DNA of 32,262 nt from JAEHDI01 sp035455185 (lineage in GTDB: Bacteria > Acidobacteriota > Terriglobia > Bryobacterales > Bryobacteraceae). The stretch covers positions 1 to 32,262 of the forward strand of contig DATIFQ010000337.1 in the NCBI GenBank assembly GCA_035455185.1. Reading direction: 5' to 3'. The notes beneath the pieces are model-generated. The model ran no database searches. It worked only from the letters and a program-made list of their open reading frames with translations, and was not told where the DNA came from. This document shows, piece after piece, positions 21,457 through 28,890 of the stretch (position 1 is its first letter; each line of letters opens with the position of its first letter). A program made the position numbers and the translations under genes.

Positions 21457-22668
21457 CTATCTCTCCGGGACGAGAACGGCGATGTCCTTGAACCAAACCT
21501 CGGTCTCCATGCGGCCGTGAGCTTGCAAAGCGAGGTTGCCTTCCAACCGGCCCTGCGTGTCATTGGGCAGGTCCAAGGTCTTCACACCGTTGACGTGGAA
21601 AACGATCCGGTGACCCTGGAGAGAAGCGGTTAACTCGTTCCAGTCGTTATCTTTCACGGCCGCGTTGTCCTCCGGTCCAGTCACCCACGCCCGGCCGCCC
21701 TGGCCGGTCTCCCAGAAGCCGCCGGTACGTTTCGTCGCGTCGATTTCGACCTCGTAAGCGGCGAGGGTCTTCGGGTCACACCGAACGAAGTAGCCGCTGT
21801 TGCCTTTCGGAATGCGGAACATGATGCGGGTGGTGAGGTCCTTGAACGACTGGTCGCTCACGATGAAACCGACGCGGGTGTCGCCAGCGACACTCACCGC
21901 GTGAATGGCTCCGTCTTCGATAGTCCAGTTTCCGCCGCCGCGTTTCGTCCAGCCATCGAAGGTCTTGCCGTCCCAGAGCGGCTTCCATACGTGCCGGCCG
22001 AGATCTTGGATGCGGATGTTGCGCCAGCGCACCTGTGCGGGCTTTTCGCCCTTATAGGAATGAACCTGGAGTGCGATGACTCCGGTCAGGTCCATGGAGT
22101 CGATGAGGTCGGCGCAAGGCACTCCGTTCACCCAGACCTTGATGGAGTCGCCCATGGCGGCGACGCGGTAGCGGTTCCATTGGTTGTCCTTAAACGCCTT
22201 ACGGGCGTCCGGGTCCGACTCGATGTTGTGCAGCCAAGCGCGGCGGGCTTCATCGTAAATCCCGCCGGAGGTGCCTGACTCCTCGTTCGAGATTTCAACC
22301 TGGTAGCCGTAGAGCCGGCCAGGGGGCGTCTTATGCTCCGCGAGCTTGCCTTTGTCGAGCGCCCAATAGGTTTGGCCTTCGGCGTAGCGGTGGCTCCGTA
22401 TCTGGACGCCGGAGTTCAACGCGGGATCAGTCTTGGTCTCAAACTCAAGGACGAAGTCGCCGTATTCGCGGGTGGTGCACAGGAAGCTGTTGGGGCTGCC
22501 CTCGGTCGTAGTGCCGACGATGGCGCCCTTTTCGACACGATAGGTGGCGAGGCCGTTACAGACTTCCCAGCCCGTGAGCGATTTTCCATCAAAGACCGGC
22601 ACGAATTTCGGATCAGCCGCGGTGGCGACGCCGCAAAGAACAGCAAATAGCGCAAGGTAACGTTTCAT
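21457..22668 (-). CDS. tandem DUF1080 (3-keto-disaccharide hydrolase-like) exported protein
   Basis: This 403-residue protein has a signal peptide (MKRYLALFAVLCGVATAA) and two copies of the DUF1080 concanavalin-like sandwich. The first (about 23-222) starts FVPVFDGKSLTGWEV, with GDFVLEFETKTDPALNSGVQIR and GIYDEARRAWLHN. The second (about 228-400) starts WKPLWDGKTFDGWTKRGG, with GNSGYFVRCDP and GGFWETGQGG. Members of this family hydrolyse 3-keto-glycosides produced by Gfo/Idh/MocA-type dehydrogenases. The gene heads a run with an isomerase and a sugar transporter, and an exported oxidoreductase is encoded elsewhere in the window, which fits a periplasmic 3-keto-sugar route. ATG 22668 has GAGG 4 bases upstream. 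Whether both domains are catalytic is not clear. Confidence 0.92.
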   Translation of the reverse strand: MKRYLALFAVLCGVATAADPKFVPVFDGKSLTGWEVCNGLATYRVEKGAIVGTTTEGSPNSFLCTTREYGDFVLEFETKTDPALNSGVQIRSHRYAEGQTYWALDKGKLAEHKTPPGRLYGYQVEISNEESGTSGGIYDEARRAWLHNIESDPDARKAFKDNQWNRYRVAAMGDSIKVWVNGVPCADLIDSMDLTGVIALQVHSYKGEKPAQVRWRNIRIQDLGRHVWKPLWDGKTFDGWTKRGGGNWTIEDGAIHAVSVAGDTRVGFIVSDQSFKDLTTRIMFRIPKGNSGYFVRCDPKTLAAYEVEIDATKRTGGFWETGQGGRAWVTGPEDNAAVKDNDWNELTASLQGHRIVFHVNGVKTLDLPNDTQGRLEGNLALQAHGRMETEVWFKDIAVLVPER

Positions 22669-22700
22669 GGATCCTCAGACATAGTAAATGATAGCCGCTG

Positions 22701-24380
22701 TCAACGGTCCCAGCGGCGGGCAGCGCGGAGCCGCTCGATCTCCTCGCGGGCCATCTCCTGAAGCCTCAGATAGTCCGTCTTCACTCCGCGATTCAATGGC
22801 ATCTGGCCAGGCTCGAGAATCACGTAGTGGCGCGGTCGCATGTAAGACGTCATCGCACGGGCGTGCTCTTTGATTTCTTTCGCGGTCAGGTCCGCGCCGG
22901 ATTTCTTCTCGACGAACGCGACGATCGCCTCGGTGAAGACGGCATGCTCCATGCCGACGACGCCGCAGGCCGCGATCTTCGAATGTGTGCAAAGATGGTT
23001 CTCGACCTCGGCCGGAAAAACCTGGTAGCCGCCGGGCTTGATCACCCACTTGGAGCGACCCGCGAAGTGAAGGCCTTTCCCGTCGCGGAACCCCATGTCG
23101 CCGGTGTAGAGGTGGCCATTGGCGGAGATCGCCCTTGCGGTGGCGGCAGGATCATTCACGTAACCGAGGAATGTCTGCGGCCCCCGAAAACAGATCTGGC
23201 CCATTTCGCCGTCGGGCAACTCGTCGCCCGCCGAGCCGTCGTCCCGCATGAGCTGCCGGATCGACATCGGGTAGACCGGCATCTCGTGGCCGATGCTCTC
23301 GATGATTTCCGCGGGACTGGCGTCGAGGTGCGTGTACGTGCAGAAGCCGGCTGCTTCGGTCAGGCCGAGGCCCGTGCCGATCTTCGGTGACATCACTGCG
23401 AGTCTCTCCAGGAACTGCATCGGTACCTGCTGGCCGCCATAGATGACGAATTCGAGGCTCGAGAGATCATACTTGCCGTAGTCCGAAAGCCGCCACTCGA
23501 ACTGGTACATCGCCGGAATCTGGCCGAGTATATTCACGCGATGTGTCTGGATGGCCTCGACCGACCTCAGAGCGTCGAAGACCTCGAGCAGCACTGCCGT
23601 GCCTCCCCAGAACAGGGTCGTCATGAGCGCTTCGGCCTGGCCACCGACGTGGGACGGTGGGAGATTTACGAGCAGCCGCGTGTTCTCTCCGAACCCGAAG
23701 GCAGCGCCGAGACACATGTTCTGACAGGTGATGTTCCGGTGCGACAGCAGCGCTCCTTTCGGGGTGCCGGTGGAGCCGGTGGTGAAGATGACCTGCGCGC
23801 CGTCGTTCTCGTCCACGGCCGCCGTGACTTTGTTGAAAGCCGCCTGCAGTTCGTCCGGTGGGGCAGCCGCCGCGAGTTCGGCGAAGGAAACGGCGCCTTC
23901 GATAGTCTCCGCCGGATCGGTGAGCTGCACGAGCGTCCGAATCGTCGGGCAGTGGGCCTTGGCCGCGCGCCCCAGTTCGCCGAAATCGATTCCACGAGCC
24001 GTGCCGGGAAACGCGTATCCCTTCGCTCCAATCAGATTCAAACAGCGGATCACCTCCGCGGGCTTCAGGCGAAGGTCGAGCGGTGCGTGGATGACGCCGA
24101 TCTTGAAGCAGGCGTATTCGAGGTAGAGGTGTTCCGTCAGAAACGGAAGAGACGTGGCGAAGAAGTCGCCCCAGCGGAAGCCGAGCCCGACGAGTTGCAT
24201 GGCCACGAGGTCCGTGATTCGGTCGAAGGTGGCCCAGTCGACTTCCTGTTTGCGGTCCGCGTTGATGAACGCAAGGCTGTCCGGCTCTTCTTTCGCCCAG
24301 TGCCTGACGACGCCGTGGATCAGGTGACGCCCGGCAAATTCCTCCTCGAACCGGTTCAGGGTGCAGTTTAACGAACTCAT
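22701..24380 (-). CDS. AMP-dependent synthetase/ligase (acyl-CoA ligase family)
   Basis: This 559-residue enzyme of the ANL superfamily activates a carboxylate as acyl-adenylate and then usually forms a CoA thioester. The phosphate-binding loop FTTGSTGTPKGALLSH lies at 199-214. Later motifs include GLTEAAGF, YTGDMGFRDGKGLHFAGRSKWVIKPGGYQVFPAEVE (hinge and A8 region) and the A10-type Lys534 in LNRGVKTDY. No carrier-protein domain is attached. The gene is 32 bp upstream of the DUF1080 gene on the same strand, so it may lead that transcript, and it is divergent from the monooxygenase-fold gene across 110 bp. A TACAAT -10-like word lies about 20 bp before its ATG on its own strand, without a clear -35. 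The substrate could be a fatty, aromatic or sugar-derived acid. Confidence 0.9.
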   Translation of the reverse strand: MSSLNCTLNRFEEEFAGRHLIHGVVRHWAKEEPDSLAFINADRKQEVDWATFDRITDLVAMQLVGLGFRWGDFFATSLPFLTEHLYLEYACFKIGVIHAPLDLRLKPAEVIRCLNLIGAKGYAFPGTARGIDFGELGRAAKAHCPTIRTLVQLTDPAETIEGAVSFAELAAAAPPDELQAAFNKVTAAVDENDGAQVIFTTGSTGTPKGALLSHRNITCQNMCLGAAFGFGENTRLLVNLPPSHVGGQAEALMTTLFWGGTAVLLEVFDALRSVEAIQTHRVNILGQIPAMYQFEWRLSDYGKYDLSSLEFVIYGGQQVPMQFLERLAVMSPKIGTGLGLTEAAGFCTYTHLDASPAEIIESIGHEMPVYPMSIRQLMRDDGSAGDELPDGEMGQICFRGPQTFLGYVNDPAATARAISANGHLYTGDMGFRDGKGLHFAGRSKWVIKPGGYQVFPAEVENHLCTHSKIAACGVVGMEHAVFTEAIVAFVEKKSGADLTAKEIKEHARAMTSYMRPRHYVILEPGQMPLNRGVKTDYLRLQEMAREEIERLRAARRWDR

Positions 24381-24490
24381 GGCGCGGTGTTTGATTGTAC
24401 CCCGGCCGTTGTTCGGCGCAGGGTAAATTCAGGAATAATGGTTCGTCGGCGCGCCGGCGCCCGGCTCGACGCCGGAGAGGGAGGTAGACC

Positions 24491-24796
24491 GTGATCATCG
24501 TCCATGTTCATGTCCATGTGAAACCCGAATTCATTGGGGCGTTCCGGAAAGCCACCGTCGAGAACGCCCGCAACAGCATTCGGGAAGCGGGTATCGCCCG
24601 GTTCGACGTGATCCAGCGATCGGACGACCCGGGGCGCTTCGTCCTCGTCGAGGTGTACCGCACAGCTGAGGCGCCCGCCCAGCACAAGGAGACCGCTCAC
24701 TATCAGACATGGCGTGACGCGGTGGAGCCGATGATGGCCGAGCCGCGTGGCAGCGTGAAGTACGCCAACGTCTTCCCCGCCGACGAGAGTTGGTAA
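24491..24796 (+). CDS. antibiotic-biosynthesis-monooxygenase (ABM)-fold protein, LsrG/YgiN-like
   Basis: This 101-residue ferredoxin-like-fold protein starts MIIVHVHVHVKPEFIGAFRKAT, continues RFDVIQRSDDPGRFVLVEVYRT and has the HKETAHYQTWRDAVEPMM helix typical of ABM-domain proteins such as LsrG and YgiN. Members oxidise quinols or isomerise small keto-sugar phosphates. The GTG start at 24491 has GGAGG about 6 bases upstream. It is 7 bp before the iron-type alcohol dehydrogenase gene, so the two are certainly co-transcribed and probably act on the same small molecule. Possible settings are quinol or hydroxyquinol metabolism or detoxification of reactive carbonyls; sequence alone does not decide. 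Confidence 0.88.
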   Translation: MIIVHVHVHVKPEFIGAFRKATVENARNSIREAGIARFDVIQRSDDPGRFVLVEVYRTAEAPAQHKETAHYQTWRDAVEPMMAEPRGSVKYANVFPADESW

Positions 24797-24803
24797 GAGA
24801 GCC

Positions 24804-25958
24804 ATGCGTTTCGAGTTCGCCAGCGCGGGCCGGATCGTCTTCGGACCGGGATCTGTGCGCGAAATCGCACCGGCGGCCAGGAAGATGGGGCGGTGCGTCC
24901 TGCTCGTCACCGGCGGTTCTCCCGCGCGGGCAGCCGGAATCGCACGGGAACTCGAGGCAGCCGGCGTATCATGCACCGGCTTTCGCGTGGCCAGTGAGCC
25001 GACGGTTGAATTAATCCGCCAGGGAACCGCCCGCGCACACGAAGAGCGGTGCGACACGTTGATCGCGGTCGGCGGCGGCAGTGTCATCGACGCGGGCAAG
25101 GCGATCGCGGCGCTCCTCGCCAATGGCGGCGATCCGCTCGACTACCTGGAGGTGATCGGAGCGGGCCGGCCTCTCCTACGGGCGTCGGCGCCGTTCATCG
25201 CCGTTCCGACGACGGCGGGGACGGGCTCGGAGGTGACGCGGAACGCTGTGCTCGCTTCGCTGGAACACCGGGTGAAGGCGAGCCTTCGAAGCGCCGGGAT
25301 GCTGCCTCGGCTCGCGGTGGTCGATCCGGAACTGACTCTTGATTTGCCGCCGGCGCTAACGGCCAGCACTGGCCTCGATGCACTGACGCAGCTTATCGAG
25401 CCATTTGTGTCGGTCCGAGCCAACCCGATGACCGACGCCATCTGTCTCGAAGGGATGCAGCGGGCGTGCGGCGCGCTCGCGCGAGCATACCGGAACGGGA
25501 AGGATAGTGAAGCCCGGACCGACATGTCGTTGGCGAGCCTGTTCGGCGGCATTGCACTGGCCAACGCGGGACTGGGGGCCGTTCACGGATTCGCCGCACC
25601 GGTCGGCGGGATGTTCGACGCGCCGCACGGCGCGGTCTGCGCGGCGCTGCTGCCGCATGCCATGAGGGTGAACATCCGCGCGTTGCGTGCCCGCGCACCG
25701 GAGAGTGAAGCGCTGCGGAGGTACGAGACCGTTGCTCGCGTGCTGACAGGCGACGCGGCCGCTTCGCCGGAGGACGGAGTTGCTTCGTTGGAGCGGCTGT
25801 GTCAGGAGCTTTCCGTCTCTCCGCTACGAACGTACGGGATCGGTGACAGGGATGTCCCCGAGTTGGTGCAAAAGGCGGCGAAGGCGAGCAGCATGAAAGG
25901 AAACCCCATCACCCTCTCCGGCGACGAGCTGACAGAACTGCTGGTGAGGGCGCTGTAG
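24804..25958 (+). CDS. iron-type (group III) alcohol dehydrogenase with an altered metal site
   Basis: This 384-residue protein has the family's NAD(P)-binding GGGSVIDAGKA (90-100), PTTAGTGSEVTRNAVL (135-150), and the C-terminal helical domain. The metal site shows Asp192 (STGLDALTQLIEP), His261 (GAVHGFAAPVGG) and His275 (DAPHGAV). The position that is usually the second ligand, His in DALTHAIE-type sequences, is Gln196. It therefore keeps three of four usual ligands and may belong to a subgroup with another metal or mechanism. The length matches the family. It lies 7 bp after the ABM gene and 39 bp before the porin gene. Likely roles are aldehyde or ketone reduction; a maleylacetate-reductase-like role is an alternative given the ABM partner. 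Confidence 0.9.
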   Translation: MRFEFASAGRIVFGPGSVREIAPAARKMGRCVLLVTGGSPARAAGIARELEAAGVSCTGFRVASEPTVELIRQGTARAHEERCDTLIAVGGGSVIDAGKAIAALLANGGDPLDYLEVIGAGRPLLRASAPFIAVPTTAGTGSEVTRNAVLASLEHRVKASLRSAGMLPRLAVVDPELTLDLPPALTASTGLDALTQLIEPFVSVRANPMTDAICLEGMQRACGALARAYRNGKDSEARTDMSLASLFGGIALANAGLGAVHGFAAPVGGMFDAPHGAVCAALLPHAMRVNIRALRARAPESEALRRYETVARVLTGDAAASPEDGVASLERLCQELSVSPLRTYGIGDRDVPELVQKAAKASSMKGNPITLSGDELTELLVRAL

Positions 25959-25997
25959 CGGAAAGTCATGCATCGGTCCCAGCCAGGCGGCAGCGGC

Positions 25998-27296
25998 ATG
26001 AAGCGGCTAGCGTGGGTCTGCGTGGTCGTGTCGGCCGCGGCGGGCATCCTGCCCGGGCAGCGAAACAAGGATGCAGGGCTGGCGCGTGAGAAGCTCCCGA
26101 GCTGGCTAAAGATCGGCGGCGAAATCCGCGGCCGGTTGGAGGCGGAGCGCGGATTCAAGTACGTGCCGGGTGAGGACGACACGTACTACTTGCATCGCCT
26201 CACATTCGACATGAGCGTCCACCCAGCCTCCTGGCTGTCATTCTCGGCCCAGGTGCAAGACGCCCGGGTCGCGGGCTATAGCCGAGGCCCGTCGCCCTCC
26301 AGCCTGGCGAATCCGTTCGACCTGCGGTCAGGCTTCGTCGAGTTAGGCCGTGACGCGGCCAAGGGGTGGAGTCTCCGCGCCGGGCGGCAGGAAATGAAGT
26401 TCGGAGAGGACCGGCTGATCGGTAACTCGAACTGGAGCAACATCCCTCGCCGGTTTGACGCTGTGCGTCTCACGTGGAAACGTCAGAATGCGACACTCGA
26501 CTGGTTCGCGTCATCCGTGGTCACTACGGTAAGAGACGGCTTCGACCGCCCACGGCTCTACAACGGTTTCTTCGGATTCTACTCGTCATTCCGGAACCTT
26601 CCGGGCAAGTCCACGGTGGAACCCTATCTCCTTTGGAAGACGAACGCTCGCGTTCGCGGCGAGCTCGGCACGTTCGGAGATCTGGATGTGTACACTGTCG
26701 GCGCCCGCGTGGTGGGCGAACTGCCATTGCGTTTCGACTACGGTGCGGAGGTTGCGTTGCAACGGGGAAGCTACGCGGCCGACGACATTCGTGCATGGGC
26801 CGGTCACTGGCGTCTCGGGCACAAGTTGCCGTACGCGAACAAGGCGTTCCGGCTGGTACTCGAATTCAATCACGCCTCGGGCGATGGCAAACCGCGGGAC
26901 GGACGGCACGGCACGTTCGATCAGTTGTTCCCGACCAACCATCAGAAGTACGGAATCGCCGACCGTATTACCTGGCGGAACATAAACGACTTGATGGCGG
27001 GAGTCGAGTGGCGGCCGGCGAAGAAGTGGCGTTGGCTGATCGATTACCACTCGTTCTGGCTGGCGACTCTCCAGGACGGGATGTACACCGACGCCGGGGC
27101 GCTCGTGGTTCGTAATCCGGGCGCATCCAGCCGCCGGATTGGCGGCGAGGTCGACGTGCAGGGATCGTACCAGTTCACAGAGCATCTCCAGTTCGGCGCC
27201 GGATTCGGCCATTTGTTTGCCGGCCCCTTCCTTCGGGAATCGATTCCCGAAAGGAGTTCCAGTCACCCGTACGTGATGTGGACGTACGCGTTCTAA
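25998..27296 (+). CDS. alginate-export-type outer-membrane beta-barrel protein
   Basis: This 432-residue protein starts at ATG 25998 with AGGCGG 7 bases upstream and a signal peptide (MKRLAWVCVVVSAAAGILPGQ); an in-frame ATG at 25968 is possible. The mature part reads as an outer-membrane barrel: alternating hydrophobic strands, many Trp/Tyr/Arg, and a terminal aromatic (WTYAF). Segments IGGEIRGRLEAERGF, FVELGRD, LRAGRQEMKFGEDRLIGNSNWSN and RRFDAVRLTW are typical of the alginate_exp family. Such porins pass acidic sugars or polymers, but in Acidobacteriota the family is broad and alginate itself is not implied. It follows the dehydrogenase gene closely, so uptake or release of the pathway's substrate is a reasonable inference. 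Confidence 0.88.
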   Translation: MKRLAWVCVVVSAAAGILPGQRNKDAGLAREKLPSWLKIGGEIRGRLEAERGFKYVPGEDDTYYLHRLTFDMSVHPASWLSFSAQVQDARVAGYSRGPSPSSLANPFDLRSGFVELGRDAAKGWSLRAGRQEMKFGEDRLIGNSNWSNIPRRFDAVRLTWKRQNATLDWFASSVVTTVRDGFDRPRLYNGFFGFYSSFRNLPGKSTVEPYLLWKTNARVRGELGTFGDLDVYTVGARVVGELPLRFDYGAEVALQRGSYAADDIRAWAGHWRLGHKLPYANKAFRLVLEFNHASGDGKPRDGRHGTFDQLFPTNHQKYGIADRITWRNINDLMAGVEWRPAKKWRWLIDYHSFWLATLQDGMYTDAGALVVRNPGASSRRIGGEVDVQGSYQFTEHLQFGAGFGHLFAGPFLRESIPERSSSHPYVMWTYAF

Positions 27297-27380
27297 GAAC
27301 CCCGCTTCCCTGCGAGCCCGAGCCGGCCGAAGAACAATTTGCGACACTGAAGAGAGGGCGATTCCACAAGCAGGTGATTT

Positions 27381-28661
27381 ATGAGTCTCTTCTTTTCCAC
27401 GGGATCGGAAACTGCTGAGCTATCCTCCGCCGACCTCCGTAACGGCTTGTTTCAGGCGCTCGACGCTCTTGGAAAGCGCCGCAAAGTGCTATGCCTGCCG
27501 CCGGATTTTACCCGCTATCACTCCCGGGCCGGAGAACTCACGAACCTGGCGTGGCAGTACTTCGGAGAGCGGCTGACGGATGTGCTGCCAGCGATCGGGA
27601 CCCACTTCCCGGTGAGCGAGCACGAGATCGGGCTAATGTTCGGCGACATGCCGCGGGATCGGTTCCGGGTCCACGACTTTCGTTGCGGCGTCGTCACGCT
27701 CGGCGAAGTACCGCGGGAGTTTATCCGCGAGCAGTCGGAGGGCAAGCTCGACTTCACCTGGCCGGCGCAGGTTGACCGGCTTCTGATCGAAGGCGGTTTT
27801 GACTTGATCCTCTCCGTCGGGCAGGTAGTGCCCCACGAAGTGATCGGCATGGCCAACTACAACAAGAACGTCTTCATCGGAACCGGCGGCGCCGACGGCA
27901 TCAATAAGAGCCACTACCTCGGCGCTGTTTACGGGATGGAGCGGATCATGGGGCGCACTGATACCCCCGTCCGCCGGGTTCTCAATTACGCTTCGGAGCA
28001 TTTCGCAGGCAATCTGCCGATCGTGTACGTGCTGACCGTCGTTGGAAAGAACGAGGCCGGCGATCTGGTGACCCGTGGATTGTTTGTCGGCGACGGCCAC
28101 GAATGCTTCGAGAAGGCGGCTGCGCTCAGCCTCAAGGTCAACTTTCAGATGCTCGACCGGGAGATCCGCAAAGCGGTGGTCTACCTCGATCCGGGCGAAT
28201 TCAAGAGCACATGGCTGGGCAATAAAGCGGTCTACCGGACACGGATGGCGCTGGCGGACGACGCCGAGCTGATCGTGCTCGCGCCGGGCGTTAAAGAATT
28301 CGGCGAAGACCCGGCCATCGATACGCTCATCCGCAAGTATGGCTACGTGAAGACGCCGGAAGTCCTTCAGGCAGTGGAGAAGAACGCAGATCTTGCCGGC
28401 AATCTCAGTGCGGCCGCCCACCTGATTCACGGCTCCTCCGAAGGGCGGTTCACGATCACCTACTGCCCCGGCGGCCTCACGAAAGAAGAGACCGAGGGCG
28501 TCAATTTCCGCTACGCACCGCTGGATCGGATGGCACGGTGCTATGCCCCGGAACGACTGACAGACGGCTGGAACCTGGTCGATAGCGAGGAGGTCTTCTA
28601 CATCTCCAACCCGGCCCTGGGCCTCTGGGCCTACCGCGGCCGGTTTGAGCAGTCTGCGTAG
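27381..28661 (+). CDS. LarA-family (nickel-pincer) 2-hydroxyacid racemase/epimerase homologue
   Basis: This 426-residue protein resembles lactate racemase LarA. The signature PDFTRYHS (41-48) corresponds to the LarA DxTR motif. GTHFP (His75) matches the first catalytic His. VGQVVPHEVIG (His152) matches the second. Lys162 falls at the position of the lysine that carries the nickel-pincer cofactor, although the usual SGGRK there reads NYNK. These residues suggest a working enzyme that inverts the C2 centre of a hydroxyacid. Many LarA homologues act on substrates other than lactate, including sugar acids. The cofactor-making genes larB, larC and larE are not in the window. ATG 27381 has AGGTG about 4 bases upstream. 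It sits between the porin gene and the GH67-like gene, so a uronate- or aldonate-type substrate is plausible. Confidence 0.85.
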   Translation: MSLFFSTGSETAELSSADLRNGLFQALDALGKRRKVLCLPPDFTRYHSRAGELTNLAWQYFGERLTDVLPAIGTHFPVSEHEIGLMFGDMPRDRFRVHDFRCGVVTLGEVPREFIREQSEGKLDFTWPAQVDRLLIEGGFDLILSVGQVVPHEVIGMANYNKNVFIGTGGADGINKSHYLGAVYGMERIMGRTDTPVRRVLNYASEHFAGNLPIVYVLTVVGKNEAGDLVTRGLFVGDGHECFEKAAALSLKVNFQMLDREIRKAVVYLDPGEFKSTWLGNKAVYRTRMALADDAELIVLAPGVKEFGEDPAIDTLIRKYGYVKTPEVLQAVEKNADLAGNLSAAAHLIHGSSEGRFTITYCPGGLTKEETEGVNFRYAPLDRMARCYAPERLTDGWNLVDSEEVFYISNPALGLWAYRGRFEQSA

Positions 28662-28815
28662 CGCGGCTTATTGCCGGCGCCTCCCGGCCATCCGGCGAGC
28701 ACCCCACCCGAAGGCCCGACTACCATTCCGCCCCCTGGGAAGCGTCGCACGGCGCCGGCGAAGGCCACCTCACCCGCGTAGTTGCATGCCGCTTTTTCCT
28801 CTGCTTCAAGGATAC

Positions 28816-28851
28816 GTGAAACACTTTCACACCGTGCCGCAGAGGTATAAG
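28816..28851 (+). promoter_or_regulatory. putative promoter with overlapping palindromic operator before the GH67-like gene
   Basis: GTGAAA-CAC-TTTCAC (28816-28830) is a perfect 6+6 dyad with a 3-base centre. It ends 15 bases before TATAAG (28846-28851), a good -10 element, and therefore covers the -35 position. A start near 28858 gives a 33-base leader to ATG 28891. A dyad over the -35 region suggests repression. No regulator gene is adjacent. Confidence 0.5.
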
Positions 28852-28890
28852 ATCGCTGATGCGGACGTTATTGCAGTCGGGAGTAAGCCA

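Noticed and set aside
23467..24498. A 343-codon minus-strand open frame
   Set aside because: It is an out-of-phase shadow of the acyl-CoA ligase gene and resembles no family.
28645..28890. N-terminal extension of the GH67/115-like protein
   Set aside because: It overlaps the LarA-like gene, encodes an Arg/Pro-rich stretch, and would place the signal peptide 82 residues inside the protein. The promoter and ribosome site support ATG 28891.
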